A DNA stretch of 49,717 nucleotides, from assembly GCA_016219345.1 (NCBI GenBank), contig JACRNE010000021.1, positions 1-49,717 on the forward strand, written 5' to 3'. Each line of letters starts with the position of its first letter. The stretch's first letter is position 1. Shown in pieces: positions 1 through 7,463 of this stretch. The notes under the pieces were generated by a model that worked only from the letters and a program-made list of their open reading frames with translations, was not told where the DNA came from and did no database searches. The DNA is from Candidatus Saccharimonadota bacterium (lineage in GTDB: Bacteria > Patescibacteriota > Saccharimonadia > Saccharimonadales > 2-12-FULL-41-12). The position numbers and the translations under genes were made by a program.

Positions 1-207
1 CTCTGCATCAGATCGAAGCCTAGACATGACTGCCTTTTCAAGCTGTCTAACTCTCTCTCTGGTGATGCCTAGTAATTCCCCGATTTGCTCTAGTGTTTCT
101 TTTCGATCAAATAAACCATAACGACGTGAAACGATTTCTCTTTCTCGTTCCCTTTCGATGGTCCCGAGAGCCTTCTGTACTTTATCTTCTATGTCCTTAT
201 GGGTCAT
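1..207 (-). CDS. Sigma-70 region 4-like HTH regulator (N-terminal part, cut by window edge)
   Basis: The first 69 codons of a minus-strand gene are visible and the rest lies beyond base 1. The start is the ATG at 207, preceded on the minus strand by a purine-rich AAGGGAAG. The peptide reads LGTIERERE..., then RRYGLF, then LEQIGELLGITRERVRQLE. This is the classic sigma-70 region 4 helix-turn-helix that contacts the -35 element. It begins almost at residue 1, so there is no room for sigma regions 2 and 3. A stand-alone sigma4-type DNA-binding protein is therefore more likely than a complete sigma factor. Proteins of this kind with a C-terminal HARE-type domain are known in Patescibacteria, but that part cannot be checked here. 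It has its own consensus promoter. Confidence 0.8.
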   Translation of the reverse strand, partial: MTHKDIEDKVQKALGTIEREREREIVSRRYGLFDRKETLEQIGELLGITRERVRQLEKAVMSRLRSDAE

Positions 208-264
208 TTATCACTTCCCTTCTACTTCACCAAACTACGGTTATTCCGTTATGAATTTATATGT

Positions 265-293
265 ATTATACAACCTTAGGTTTTAACAGTCAA
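265..293 (-). promoter_or_regulatory. Sigma-70 promoter of the sigma4-like gene
   Basis: On the minus strand TTGACT (288-293) is followed by a 17-nt spacer and a perfect TATAAT (265-270). The predicted start near 258 gives a 5' UTR of about 50 nt before the ATG at 207. Confidence 0.75.
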
Positions 294-295
294 GT

Positions 296-329
296 GTTCA
301 GTATCAAAATATCACTTTGATATCAGAAC
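296..329. promoter_or_regulatory. 34-bp palindrome abutting the -35 element
   Basis: The two arms GTTCaGTATCAAA and TTTGATATcAGAAC form a near-perfect inverted repeat. It ends three bases upstream of the -35 box of the sigma4-like gene. The position suits an activator or operator site. It could also form a hairpin in readthrough RNA from topA. No binding protein is identified. Confidence 0.5.
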
Positions 330-331
330 AC

Positions 332-352
332 CGTATCTCCTTTTACGGGGTA
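332..352 (-). terminator. Possible topA 3' hairpin
   Basis: About 85 nt downstream of the topA stop the minus strand carries CCGTA and TACGG arms around an A/G-rich loop. The stem is short and no strong T run follows, so termination is only possible. Confidence 0.25.
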
Positions 353-435
353 TATTGTAACACGAAATATAATTGAGCACCAGATTATGCACTAAAATAT
401 TGATTAATGGCAATAAAATGTTCTAAAAGACGTAA

Positions 436-2647
436 CTATCTTTTTGCTTTGCGTTTTGCTTTGCGTTTGGCCGGGGCTTTGTCTAGCAGCTCTTTTGCCG
501 CCTTTTCGCTTAATGATTTGGGGTCAGTATCTTTCGGGATACGAGCATTTCTCTTCCCGTCAGTAACGTAAGGGCCATAAGGTCCTTTGATTACGGATAT
601 ACCAGAAGCAAACTGATTGATATATTTATCTTTATCACCTTGTAACTTCTTTTCGTAAAATTCCCTAGCCTCGGACTCAGTTATGGTGAGTGGATCTAAG
701 GGTTTTATAGAGACGTAGGTTTTTTCAACCTGTATATATGGACCAAATCGTCCGAAATTAGCTAATATAGACTTACCATCTGATGTTTTGCCAACCTCGC
801 GGGGTAGCTTAAACATCTCTAAGGCCTGTTCTAGCGTAACGTCTTTGAGGCTAACTCCTTCTGGCATTGAGGCGAAGATTGGTTTTTCCTCACTTTCAAC
901 CTCGCCTTTCTGCAGCATCGGGCCAAATCTTCCATAGCGTGCATAAATTGGCTTTTTGCTAGCCGGGTCTTCGCCTAAGAGCCTGGCCTTGGAAGTTTCT
1001 TGTCGACTTATGTCTTCAGATTTTTCTACTAATGGCTGGAATGACTTATAAAATTTACCTATTAAATCTTGCCACTTTATATCGCCGTCGGCGACTTTAT
1101 CGAAACCTTCTTCAGCCTTCGCCGTGAAGTCGTAATCAACAATTTCGGAGAAATGTTTTACTAAGAAATCCGTGGTTATCTCTGCCACGTGGGTAGGTAA
1201 TAGTTTGCCTCTCTCTGTGCCTGTTATCTCGCTTGTTTCTTCATGAGATACGTTATCATCACGCAAGATTATATTCTTTAATTTTCGCTCTGTTCCCTCG
1301 GCGTCACTTTTCTCAACGTAACCTCACTAAGGATGCTTCTGAATATCTAGCTGGCGGTCTTTCAAAACTCTGGAGTGCTCTTATGTGGTCCAGCGCTAGT
1401 TTGTCGCCGACTTTTACGTCAGGCAAGATTTTGTCGTCCTTACCGCCCCCGTAAACTTTCAAGAATCCATCAAAGCTGAGTATCTCGCCTTTTGCCACGA
1501 ATTTTTTAGTAGATTTGCTAATACCGATGGTCACTTCGCTTCTATCAAATTTTGCACTCGCCATTTGGCTGGCTAGAGCTCTTCGCCAAATGAGCTTGTA
1601 TAGTTTTATCTGTTGGTCATCTGCTCCAGCCTCTAGCTTAGTAAAGCTGGTTGGCCTGATCGCTTCGTGGGCTTCTTGGGCAGAAGAATTTTTTGTTTTA
1701 TATACACGGAGTTCGTGATAATCACCACCGTAAGATTTCTGTATATATGCAGCTGCGGCACTTAGTGATTCCTGACTAAGACTTGTACTGTCAGTACGCA
1801 TGTAAGTGATGTGGCCACTTTCATATAGTTTCTGGGCACTGATCATAGTTTGCTTAACGCTAAAACCAAGTTTTGATGAAGCTTCCTGTTGGAGGCTGCT
1901 GGTGGTGAATGGTGGACTTGGGTTTCTGATTCCCGGCTTTTGCTCGATACCCTCTACTAGGTAGTCAGAGCTTTTTATTTCATCAAAAAACTTTTTAACC
2001 TCGTCTTCGGTTTTTAAGCCTTTAGGCAGCTCGGCCTTCATTTCCTGACCGTCTACGTTAAAGGTGGCAGTGACCTTAAATTCTGATTTGCTTTCAAAAT
2101 TTTCTATCTCACGTTCTCTCTCAACGATTAACCTGACCGCTACAGATTGCACACGCCCAGCGCTTAGGCCTCTTTGGACTTTCTTCCATAGAACAGGGCT
2201 GAGCTCGTAGCCTACCAATCGGTCCAGGACTCGCCTTGCCTGCTGTGCGTCAACTAAATTCTTGTCAACTGTCCTTGGATTTTTTACAGCTTTTTCAATG
2301 GCTGATTTAGTGATTTCATGAAAGACAATTCGCTTGGCATCTTTCGGATCTAAACCTAGAGCAAAACAGAGGTGCCAAGCTATGGCCTCCCCTTCTCGGT
2401 CTTCATCGCTCGCTAGCCAAATAGTGCTGCTGTTTTTTACAGCCTTTTTTAAATCGGCGACTACCTTTTTCTTATCAGCTGGAATTTCATAGTCGGGTTC
2501 AAAATTATTTTCTTTATCTATAGAAAGACCCTTTTTCGGCAAATCACGGATATGCCCAAAACTGCTCATTACGCTGAACTCATTACCCAAATACTTCTCA
2601 ATAGTCTTTGCTTTAGCCGGGCTCTCAACTATAACCAAATTCTTCAT
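436..2647 (-). pseudogene. topA: DNA topoisomerase I, reading frame broken by a short internal deletion
   Basis: Type IA topoisomerase, which relaxes negative supercoils by single-strand passage. The first part (2647 to about 1325) has the Toprim motifs VESPAKA and ASDEDREGEA (D81, D83) and the active-site tyrosine in GHITYMRTDS (Y282). It ends in SEASLV and then runs to a stop at 1313. The second part (about 1320 to 436) resumes in another frame with GYVEKSDAEG. It carries the C-terminal repeats (RYGRFGPM, NFGRFGPYIQ, GPYGPYV) and a Lys/Arg-rich tail. The conserved stretch that should lie between, containing GIGRPSTYA, is missing. With E. coli-like spacing (24 residues, from memory) the loss would be about 71 nt, which also explains the frame change. 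TopA is normally essential, so an assembly error is a serious alternative. The gene starts close behind a TATACT -10 box. Confidence 0.88.
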
Positions 2648-2742
2648 TTCGATAACGCTTAGTATAACCTTTCTCTAGTAAATTGAAAGACTACTACACA
2701 GAGTTGTATAAATGCAAGAATAAAGTAGTATCCTATTAATTA

Positions 2743-3102
2743 ATGAGTAAATTAGACAAAATAGTTATTGAAGGTCTGGAAATATCCTGCATTATAGGTG
2801 TATTGCCAGATGAGCGCGAAGAAAAGCAAACTATAATAATTGATGTCGAATTAAGCGTTGATCTATCGCAGGCTTCCAAGACAGATGATATAAATGACAC
2901 CTTAGATTACTTTAAAATCTATAAAGATATTTTGGACTTGGTTGAAAACTCAAACTTTTATCTAATAGAGAGGCTGGCCCAGGAAATTGCTGAATTATGT
3001 CTGAAAAACGATCAAGTTAAAAAAGTGAAAGTAAGTGTCAAAAAGCCTAAGGCTCTAGGCCAGGCTAAGTCAGTTGGCGTACAGATAAAACGAACTACCT
3101 GA
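2743..3102 (+). CDS. folB: Dihydroneopterin aldolase
   Basis: Cleaves 7,8-dihydroneopterin to 6-hydroxymethyl-dihydropterin and glycolaldehyde in folate synthesis; cytosolic. The 119-aa length matches the family. Recognisable pieces are the N-terminal KIVIEGLEISCIIGVLPDER, the acidic strand with DTLDYFKIYKDI, the LIERLAQEIAE helix holding the usual catalytic Glu, and the final VKKVKVSVKKPKA with the catalytic Lys in KPKA. No Shine-Dalgarno is visible; AT-rich -10-like sequence sits just upstream, suggesting a very short leader. The 3' end overlaps the 3' end of dprA by 8 bp. No other folate gene is in the window. Confidence 0.9.
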   Translation: MSKLDKIVIEGLEISCIIGVLPDEREEKQTIIIDVELSVDLSQASKTDDINDTLDYFKIYKDILDLVENSNFYLIERLAQEIAELCLKNDQVKKVKVSVKKPKALGQAKSVGVQIKRTT

Positions 3103-3961
3103 GTTTCCAGTTGTTATTGCCCAGGGGCGTCACGACTCCTTTAATTTCCAGGATAGTTAGGGTCTGCTGGAAGGTTTCAACCGCTAGACTACTTTGCTCT
3201 AGCAATTCGTGACCATTAGCTACACCGCCCGCTAAAAGTTTGATCAAAGTGGTTTCGTTTTCATTGTCACCAAAAACTTTTTCTTCGTTTTTATCTTTCT
3301 GCTTAATATCTAGGGCATTAAAAATATCTTGCTCAGAAGTAACGGCAATAGCTCCGCTCTTTATTAAGTTATTTGTGCCGGCGCTTGTCGGGCTATTTAT
3401 GTTGCCTGGAACAGCTAAAACTGGCTTGCCTATTTCTAGGGCAAATCTCGCCGTATATAAACTCCCACTTCTCTCAGCTGCTTCTGTAACTAGCAAAGCA
3501 TCTGACAATCCTGCGATTATGCGGTTACGCTGAATAAAAGATTCTCTTCTGGGCATAAAATCATCTGGGTACTCGCTTATTAAAGTGCCATTATTTTGTA
3601 AGATTCTCTTTGCTAAAGCTCTATGTGATGCCGGGTAAATATTACCCAAGCCGCTTGGTAGTACGGCTATTGTCTTTCCTGAGGCTGCTAATGAGGCGTT
3701 ATGGGCAATACTATCTATGCCCAGCGCTAGGCCGCTCACTATGCAAATACCCGCCCGGGCCGCAGAAGAGGTTAGGTCTTCGGTCACGCCTCTGCCATAG
3801 CTGCTTGCTTTTCTCGAACCTACTACAGCTAAGACAGGATTTTTTAACTGTCTGCTTAAACTAACCCCGAGGGTGCTTAATTGATCTGGGGGTTTAGCCA
3901 GATGTGTTAACTTGACCGGATAATTCTGGGTTCCTTTTGTGAGTTTTTGTATTTCGAACAT
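3095..3961 (-). CDS. dprA: DNA processing protein DprA (recombination mediator in transformation)
   Basis: DprA binds incoming single-stranded DNA and loads RecA during natural transformation. The 288-aa protein has the family Rossmann fold with the markers VVGSRKASSYG, IVSGLALGIDSIAH, TIAVLPSGLGNIYP, RESFIQRNRIIAGLSDALLV, SGSLYTARFALE and PGNINSPTSAGTNNLI. It ends with a winged-helix-like C-terminus (ETFQQTLTILEIKGVVTPLGNNNWKL). It lacks the long N-terminal SAM-like domain of some homologues. Its start region is AT-rich without a clear Shine-Dalgarno. It is divergent from the structured RNA at 4029-4414. Confidence 0.94.
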   Translation of the reverse strand: MFEIQKLTKGTQNYPVKLTHLAKPPDQLSTLGVSLSRQLKNPVLAVVGSRKASSYGRGVTEDLTSSAARAGICIVSGLALGIDSIAHNASLAASGKTIAVLPSGLGNIYPASHRALAKRILQNNGTLISEYPDDFMPRRESFIQRNRIIAGLSDALLVTEAAERSGSLYTARFALEIGKPVLAVPGNINSPTSAGTNNLIKSGAIAVTSEQDIFNALDIKQKDKNEEKVFGDNENETTLIKLLAGGVANGHELLEQSSLAVETFQQTLTILEIKGVVTPLGNNNWKLR

Positions 3962-3994
3962 TATTTGATTTTTTTACAATTTAATATCAAAGTA

Positions 3995-4023
3995 TTGACA
4001 TAACGAAACATTTTTGCTAATAT
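3995..4023 (+). promoter_or_regulatory. Consensus promoter of the structured RNA
   Basis: A perfect TTGACA (3995-4000), a 17-nt spacer and TAATAT (4018-4023). It is among the strongest-looking promoters in the window, with a predicted start near 4029-4031. Confidence 0.8.
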
Positions 4024-4028
4024 AGCAA

Positions 4029-4414
4029 CTTGTAAGTCCCGCTATTTGTGGGATTTAAGCACCTTTTACCCCTATCCACTCCGCTTTTAGGGCGGTTTGG
4101 AAGTTAGATTGTTCTTAGAGTGCGATTACAAGGTTGTTACCCTCCACCTAGTATATCTTATTTTGTTTCACTAGAGACAAACACTCTAGAACAAACTAAC
4201 CCCTTTAACCCAGTGCGTATTCGTACGTACTGGACAACCCCATTTCAAGCGAGCCTAAATGGTTATCAACTTTTGTTGAAAGACACAGACCTTTTACGAG
4301 TTAGTTTGGATCTGATGTTTCGCGGGGTGGGTTGAAGGGTGGATCTTGGGCTTGACGTGTTCAAGCCTTGAAATGAACCTCTAGCGGTGCCCACCCCCTC
4401 TAGAGGTTCTTTTT
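4029..4414 (+). ncRNA. Structured non-coding RNA of about 385 nt, family not recognised
   Basis: The segment has a consensus promoter at its 5' end and an intrinsic terminator at its 3' end. Visible hairpins: TCCCGC/GTGGGA (4037-4053); CCGC/GCGG extended by CCA/TGG (4076-4100); GGCTTGA/TCAAGCC with a 5-nt loop (4349-4367); and the terminator stem. I looked for signatures of RNase P RNA, tmRNA and SRP RNA and saw none, and it is longer than usual 6S RNA. A 71-codon frame (4120-4335) lies inside but has no Shine-Dalgarno, no recognised motif and an unlikely composition. It could alternatively be a long 5' leader for the gene at 4430, but the terminator argues for a separate transcript. Confidence 0.6.
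4375..4414 (+). terminator. Rho-independent terminator of the structured RNA
   Basis: A 10-bp perfect stem, GAACCTCTAG (4375-4384) with CTAGAGGTTC (4400-4409), is followed by five T. Confidence 0.85.
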
Positions 4415-4429
4415 AGCTAAAACAATACT

Positions 4430-4756
4430 ATGCATTATTTTCATCTAACACCAGAGCAAGAAGACCGCACGGGTTACGAAAACCCTATATCGATTGATAG
4501 GTATGGTGAATTATGTCTTGAGTTTGATTTTGACGATCACGAATACCAGAGCCTAATAGACGATTACGGGGTAGATGATGAAGTAAAGGAGTCTTTACCT
4601 CAAAGGTTCGGCAAGGCTGTAGATGCTCGAGAAGCTTTATTAGGTAAGATTGGTCTTGAGAATTCAGACCTTGTTGCTTCGTATTTCGCCGAGGAAATAG
4701 CACAGAAGTTTGAAGTTTTTTTGAACGAGCCTGATGGTATCAGAGCCCAAGGCTAG
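4430..4756 (+). CDS. Acidic 108-aa protein of unknown function
   Basis: No family recognised. The protein is strongly acidic (clusters such as LEFDFDDHEYQSLIDDYG and VDDEVKE), has no membrane segment or signal peptide, and ends in helix-prone sequence (DLVASYFAEEIAQKFEVFL). The ATG lies only 15 nt after the T run of the RNA terminator and has no Shine-Dalgarno, so the start is uncertain. The stop codon shares a CTAG tetranucleotide with the stop of pth on the other strand. Confidence 0.6.
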   Translation: MHYFHLTPEQEDRTGYENPISIDRYGELCLEFDFDDHEYQSLIDDYGVDDEVKESLPQRFGKAVDAREALLGKIGLENSDLVASYFAEEIAQKFEVFLNEPDGIRAQG

Positions 4757-5415
4757 TAAATAAATTTGCGGGTTTCTGGATCTATATTTCCGTTTGAAAA
4801 AATGTATTCGTTGATTATATTTACGGCTTCTTTAGCTAAGTTACTGAGGTGCTTTTGCTCTTCTGTTGTAAATTTTTTGAGTACAAAATCACTGCTATCT
4901 ATTTGTCCGGGCTGTTTTGGGCCAATGCCTATTCTGAGGCGTGCGAACTCATCGCCGATCTGATTTATAACGGATTTGATTCCGTTATGGCCTGCGTCTT
5001 TGCCCTTGCCGCGTATCCTAATAAAGCCAAAGTTTACATCTAGCTCATCATGAATCACTAAAGTTTTGGAGTTATCAATCTTGTAAAAATTCTGGGCTAG
5101 CTGAACTGCTTCGCCACTGAGGTTCATAAAGGTCGAAGGTTTTAGCAGTATGATTTTCTTACCATTTATAGACCTCATATTTATCTGACCTTTTAGATCT
5201 TTTTTATTCATCCAGCCTGGGAATTCCTCTTTCTCGGCAAAACCATCTAGCACCTCAAAGCCTATGTTGTGTCTGGTCCCATTATATTCTTTGCCCGGGT
5301 TGCCTAATCCGATAATCAGAATTTTTTCTTCTATACCTGTAGAGTCGCTATTAAAGTCTAGTACATAGGCAGGAGTTGACGATTCTAGTGATGGCTTTTT
5401 CTGAAATAACGACAT
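4753..5415 (-). CDS. pth: Peptidyl-tRNA hydrolase
   Basis: Releases peptides from peptidyl-tRNA dropped by stalled ribosomes; cytosolic. Family landmarks are clear: IIGLGNPGKEYNGTRHNIGF with the catalytic His, LKPSTFMNLSGEAV with the tRNA-contacting Asn, VIHDELDVNFG with the catalytic-dyad Asp, GKDAGHNGIKS, and the C-terminal DFVLKKF. About 30 extra residues precede the catalytic domain (total 220, typical about 190), so translation may begin later than this ATG. It starts 3 bp after the end of der, so the two are probably co-transcribed. Confidence 0.94.
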   Translation of the reverse strand: MSLFQKKPSLESSTPAYVLDFNSDSTGIEEKILIIGLGNPGKEYNGTRHNIGFEVLDGFAEKEEFPGWMNKKDLKGQINMRSINGKKIILLKPSTFMNLSGEAVQLAQNFYKIDNSKTLVIHDELDVNFGFIRIRGKGKDAGHNGIKSVINQIGDEFARLRIGIGPKQPGQIDSSDFVLKKFTTEEQKHLSNLAKEAVNIINEYIFSNGNIDPETRKFIY

Positions 5416-5418
5416 GAC

Positions 5419-6765
5419 CTACACACCACGCCTTTCATTGCTATCTTTTCTGTCTCTGTCGAAGAACCAGAATTTTATGGGGGTACCAGAGAAGCCAAAT
5501 TCATTTCTGAGTTCGCGCTCCATAAATCTTTTGTAGCTCCAATGTAGAAACTTCGTGTCGCGACCATAAACCCTAAAAGTCGGGTTTTCATTATCTTCCT
5601 GGATCATGTATAGCAGGTTAGGATTTTTATTTTTCAGTCCTGCTGGTGGATGTTTTCTTGATACTGCTTGTAGCCATTTATTTAGCACGCTGGTTTTAAC
5701 AATATTTTTGCGGTTTTTCGTAATATCTAAAACCAAATCAAATATTTTTGTGACATTCTGACCAGATACACTACTAGTAAAAATCAGCGGCGCCCAAGGC
5801 ACGAAAACAAAGTCATGAGCTATCTGCGGAGCCAAAATGTCTCTGGTGTAGGCATCTTTATCTTTTGCGGAATCCCACTTGGAAACTACCAGGATTAGGC
5901 CCTTTCCGGCCTCTTTGATCATGCCTGCGATTTTCTGATCTAGCTGAACGCCAAGTTCGTTAACATCGATTAAAAGCAAGCAGACATCGGACTGCTCAAT
6001 GGCGGACAAGCTTCTTATGACGCTAAATTTTTCTACGCCTTGTTCTATCTTGCCGCTTCGCCTGATGCCTGCAGTGTCTAGGATCTCTATCTCTTGATTC
6101 ATGTATTTTATTGATACTCTATTGATGTCACGAGTAGTACCTGCCCTATCGGCGACTATGGCTTGTTGCTTCTTGCCTAGAGCATTAAATAATGCGGATT
6201 TCCCCACATTTGGTCGTCCAAGTAGGCTTACAACGATTTTATTATCATCTTCTTTTATGGTTGCTGGGGGGAGTAGCTTAGACAGCCCGCCCAGAAGTTC
6301 GTATACTCCGCCGTTGTGGGCTGCGCTTGTGGCGAAAATTGTTTTTATGCCGAGTTTTTTCCAATATTCTGTTGATGAGTCTTTTGCTTTATCGATCTTG
6401 TTTACAACTAAAATAACTTCTTTTTTTGATTTTAAGGCCATCTTAGCGACACGCCTATCCTCCTCTGTTATTTGTAGATGAGCTTCGACTACAACGGCAA
6501 TAACGTCAGCTGAGTCCGTAGCCTGCGCTATTTGTTCTTGTATAGTAAATTCAAATTCATCTTCGGCGGCTTTTAAACCAGCCGTATCCACAATCCAAAA
6601 GTCTTTTTCGCCAAAACTAGCTTTGGCCATGATACTGTCACGGGTTGTACCTGGTTCGTCGGCAACTATTGCCTCACGTCTGCTCAGAATAGAATTGAAT
6701 AGACTAGACTTGCCTACATTGGCACGTCCAACAATAGCAATTATAGGGACTTTTGTTTTGCTCAT
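5419..6765 (-). CDS. der: Ribosome-biogenesis GTPase Der (EngA)
   Basis: Double-domain GTPase needed for maturation of the 50S subunit. The 448 residues contain two G domains in tandem: G1 GRANVGKSSLF, G3 DTAGL and G4 NKID, then a second set GRPNVGKSALF, DTAGI and a degenerate SKWD. The C-terminal KH-like domain follows (WLQAVSRKHPPAG ... FLHWSYKRFMERELRNEFGFSGTPIKFWF). The promoter places the transcript start at or next to the ATG, so the mRNA is probably leaderless. Downstream pth is 3 bp away. Confidence 0.97.
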   Translation of the reverse strand: MSKTKVPIIAIVGRANVGKSSLFNSILSRREAIVADEPGTTRDSIMAKASFGEKDFWIVDTAGLKAAEDEFEFTIQEQIAQATDSADVIAVVVEAHLQITEEDRRVAKMALKSKKEVILVVNKIDKAKDSSTEYWKKLGIKTIFATSAAHNGGVYELLGGLSKLLPPATIKEDDNKIVVSLLGRPNVGKSALFNALGKKQQAIVADRAGTTRDINRVSIKYMNQEIEILDTAGIRRSGKIEQGVEKFSVIRSLSAIEQSDVCLLLIDVNELGVQLDQKIAGMIKEAGKGLILVVSKWDSAKDKDAYTRDILAPQIAHDFVFVPWAPLIFTSSVSGQNVTKIFDLVLDITKNRKNIVKTSVLNKWLQAVSRKHPPAGLKNKNPNLLYMIQEDNENPTFRVYGRDTKFLHWSYKRFMERELRNEFGFSGTPIKFWFFDRDRKDSNERRGV

Positions 6766-6772
6766 TAACTAT

Positions 6773-6801
6773 ATTTTAACAGAGGTAGCAAATATTGACA
6801 A
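6773..6801 (-). promoter_or_regulatory. der promoter giving a leaderless transcript
   Basis: TTGTCA (6796-6801), a 17-nt spacer and TAAAAT (6773-6778) on the minus strand. The ATG of der begins 7 nt after the -10 box, where transcription would start. Confidence 0.7.
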
Positions 6802-6807
6802 TAAAAT

Positions 6808-7455
6808 CTATATATTTTTAAACATACCTTCTTTTAAGTTGTTCAGTTCATAAGCTCCAAAGTTTTTACGATGAAGCTTGATTACTCTATGGCCTAGTCT
6901 CTCAAATGTTCGTCTGATTTGGCGGTTACGACCTTCATACATCTTTACTTCATATTTGCTGGGACCGATTTTGCTAATTTCTAACTTGCTTAAACCATCT
7001 TCTAGCCTGATGCCTGCGCCCACTTTAGAGTAATTTTTATCCGAAAGTTCTTTATCGAGCGTGACTTCATATATTTTTTGTTTTTGAAAACTAGGATGAG
7101 TTAGCTTCTGGGCTAAGTCACCGTCATTAGTTAAAAGTAAAAGCCCTGATGAATCCTTGTCTAGTCTACCGACGGGCTTTAGGTTGTACAGATTTGCTGG
7201 TAATAAATCATAAACTGTCTTACTCCCTTGCCCGTCTCTACTGCAGACATAGCCGACGGGCTTGTTGAGCATAATAGTAGTTTTGTTTTTTATAGATATT
7301 GATTGACCGTCAATCTTTACTTCATCCAAGTCCTCAACAATGTCGCCAATAGAGGCCGCTTTGTTATTTAAGGTGACTCTGCCATCAGAAATTGCTTTAT
7401 CGGCAGCACGTCTGGAGATCCCAGTTGATAGGGCTATAAATTTATTTAATCTCAC
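6808..7455 (-). CDS. RluB/RsuA-type pseudouridine synthase
   Basis: Converts specific rRNA uridines to pseudouridine. The N-terminal S4 RNA-binding domain is MRLNKFIALSTGISRRAADK to about residue 60. The catalytic domain has GRLDKDSSGLLLLTNDG with the catalytic Asp and ends with YEGRNRQIRRTFERLGHRVIKLHR. At 215 aa it is a compact member, and which uridine it modifies (RluB, RsuA or RluE type) cannot be read from sequence alone. The start is GTG at 7455. A perfect TATAAT sits 7 nt upstream, overlapping the stop codon of the response regulator, so this gene too looks leaderless. Confidence 0.92.
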   Translation of the reverse strand: MRLNKFIALSTGISRRAADKAISDGRVTLNNKAASIGDIVEDLDEVKIDGQSISIKNKTTIMLNKPVGYVCSRDGQGSKTVYDLLPANLYNLKPVGRLDKDSSGLLLLTNDGDLAQKLTHPSFQKQKIYEVTLDKELSDKNYSKVGAGIRLEDGLSKLEISKIGPSKYEVKMYEGRNRQIRRTFERLGHRVIKLHRKNFGAYELNNLKEGMFKNI

Positions 7456-7463
7456 TTAGATGA

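Noticed and set aside
1313-1330. Programmed frameshift in topA
   Set aside because: A frameshift alone would not restore the missing GRPSTYA-containing segment; no slippery site is seen.
4120-4335. 71-codon open frame inside the structured RNA
   Set aside because: No Shine-Dalgarno, no recognisable motif, and it lies across several RNA hairpins between a strong promoter and terminator; treated as part of the non-coding RNA.
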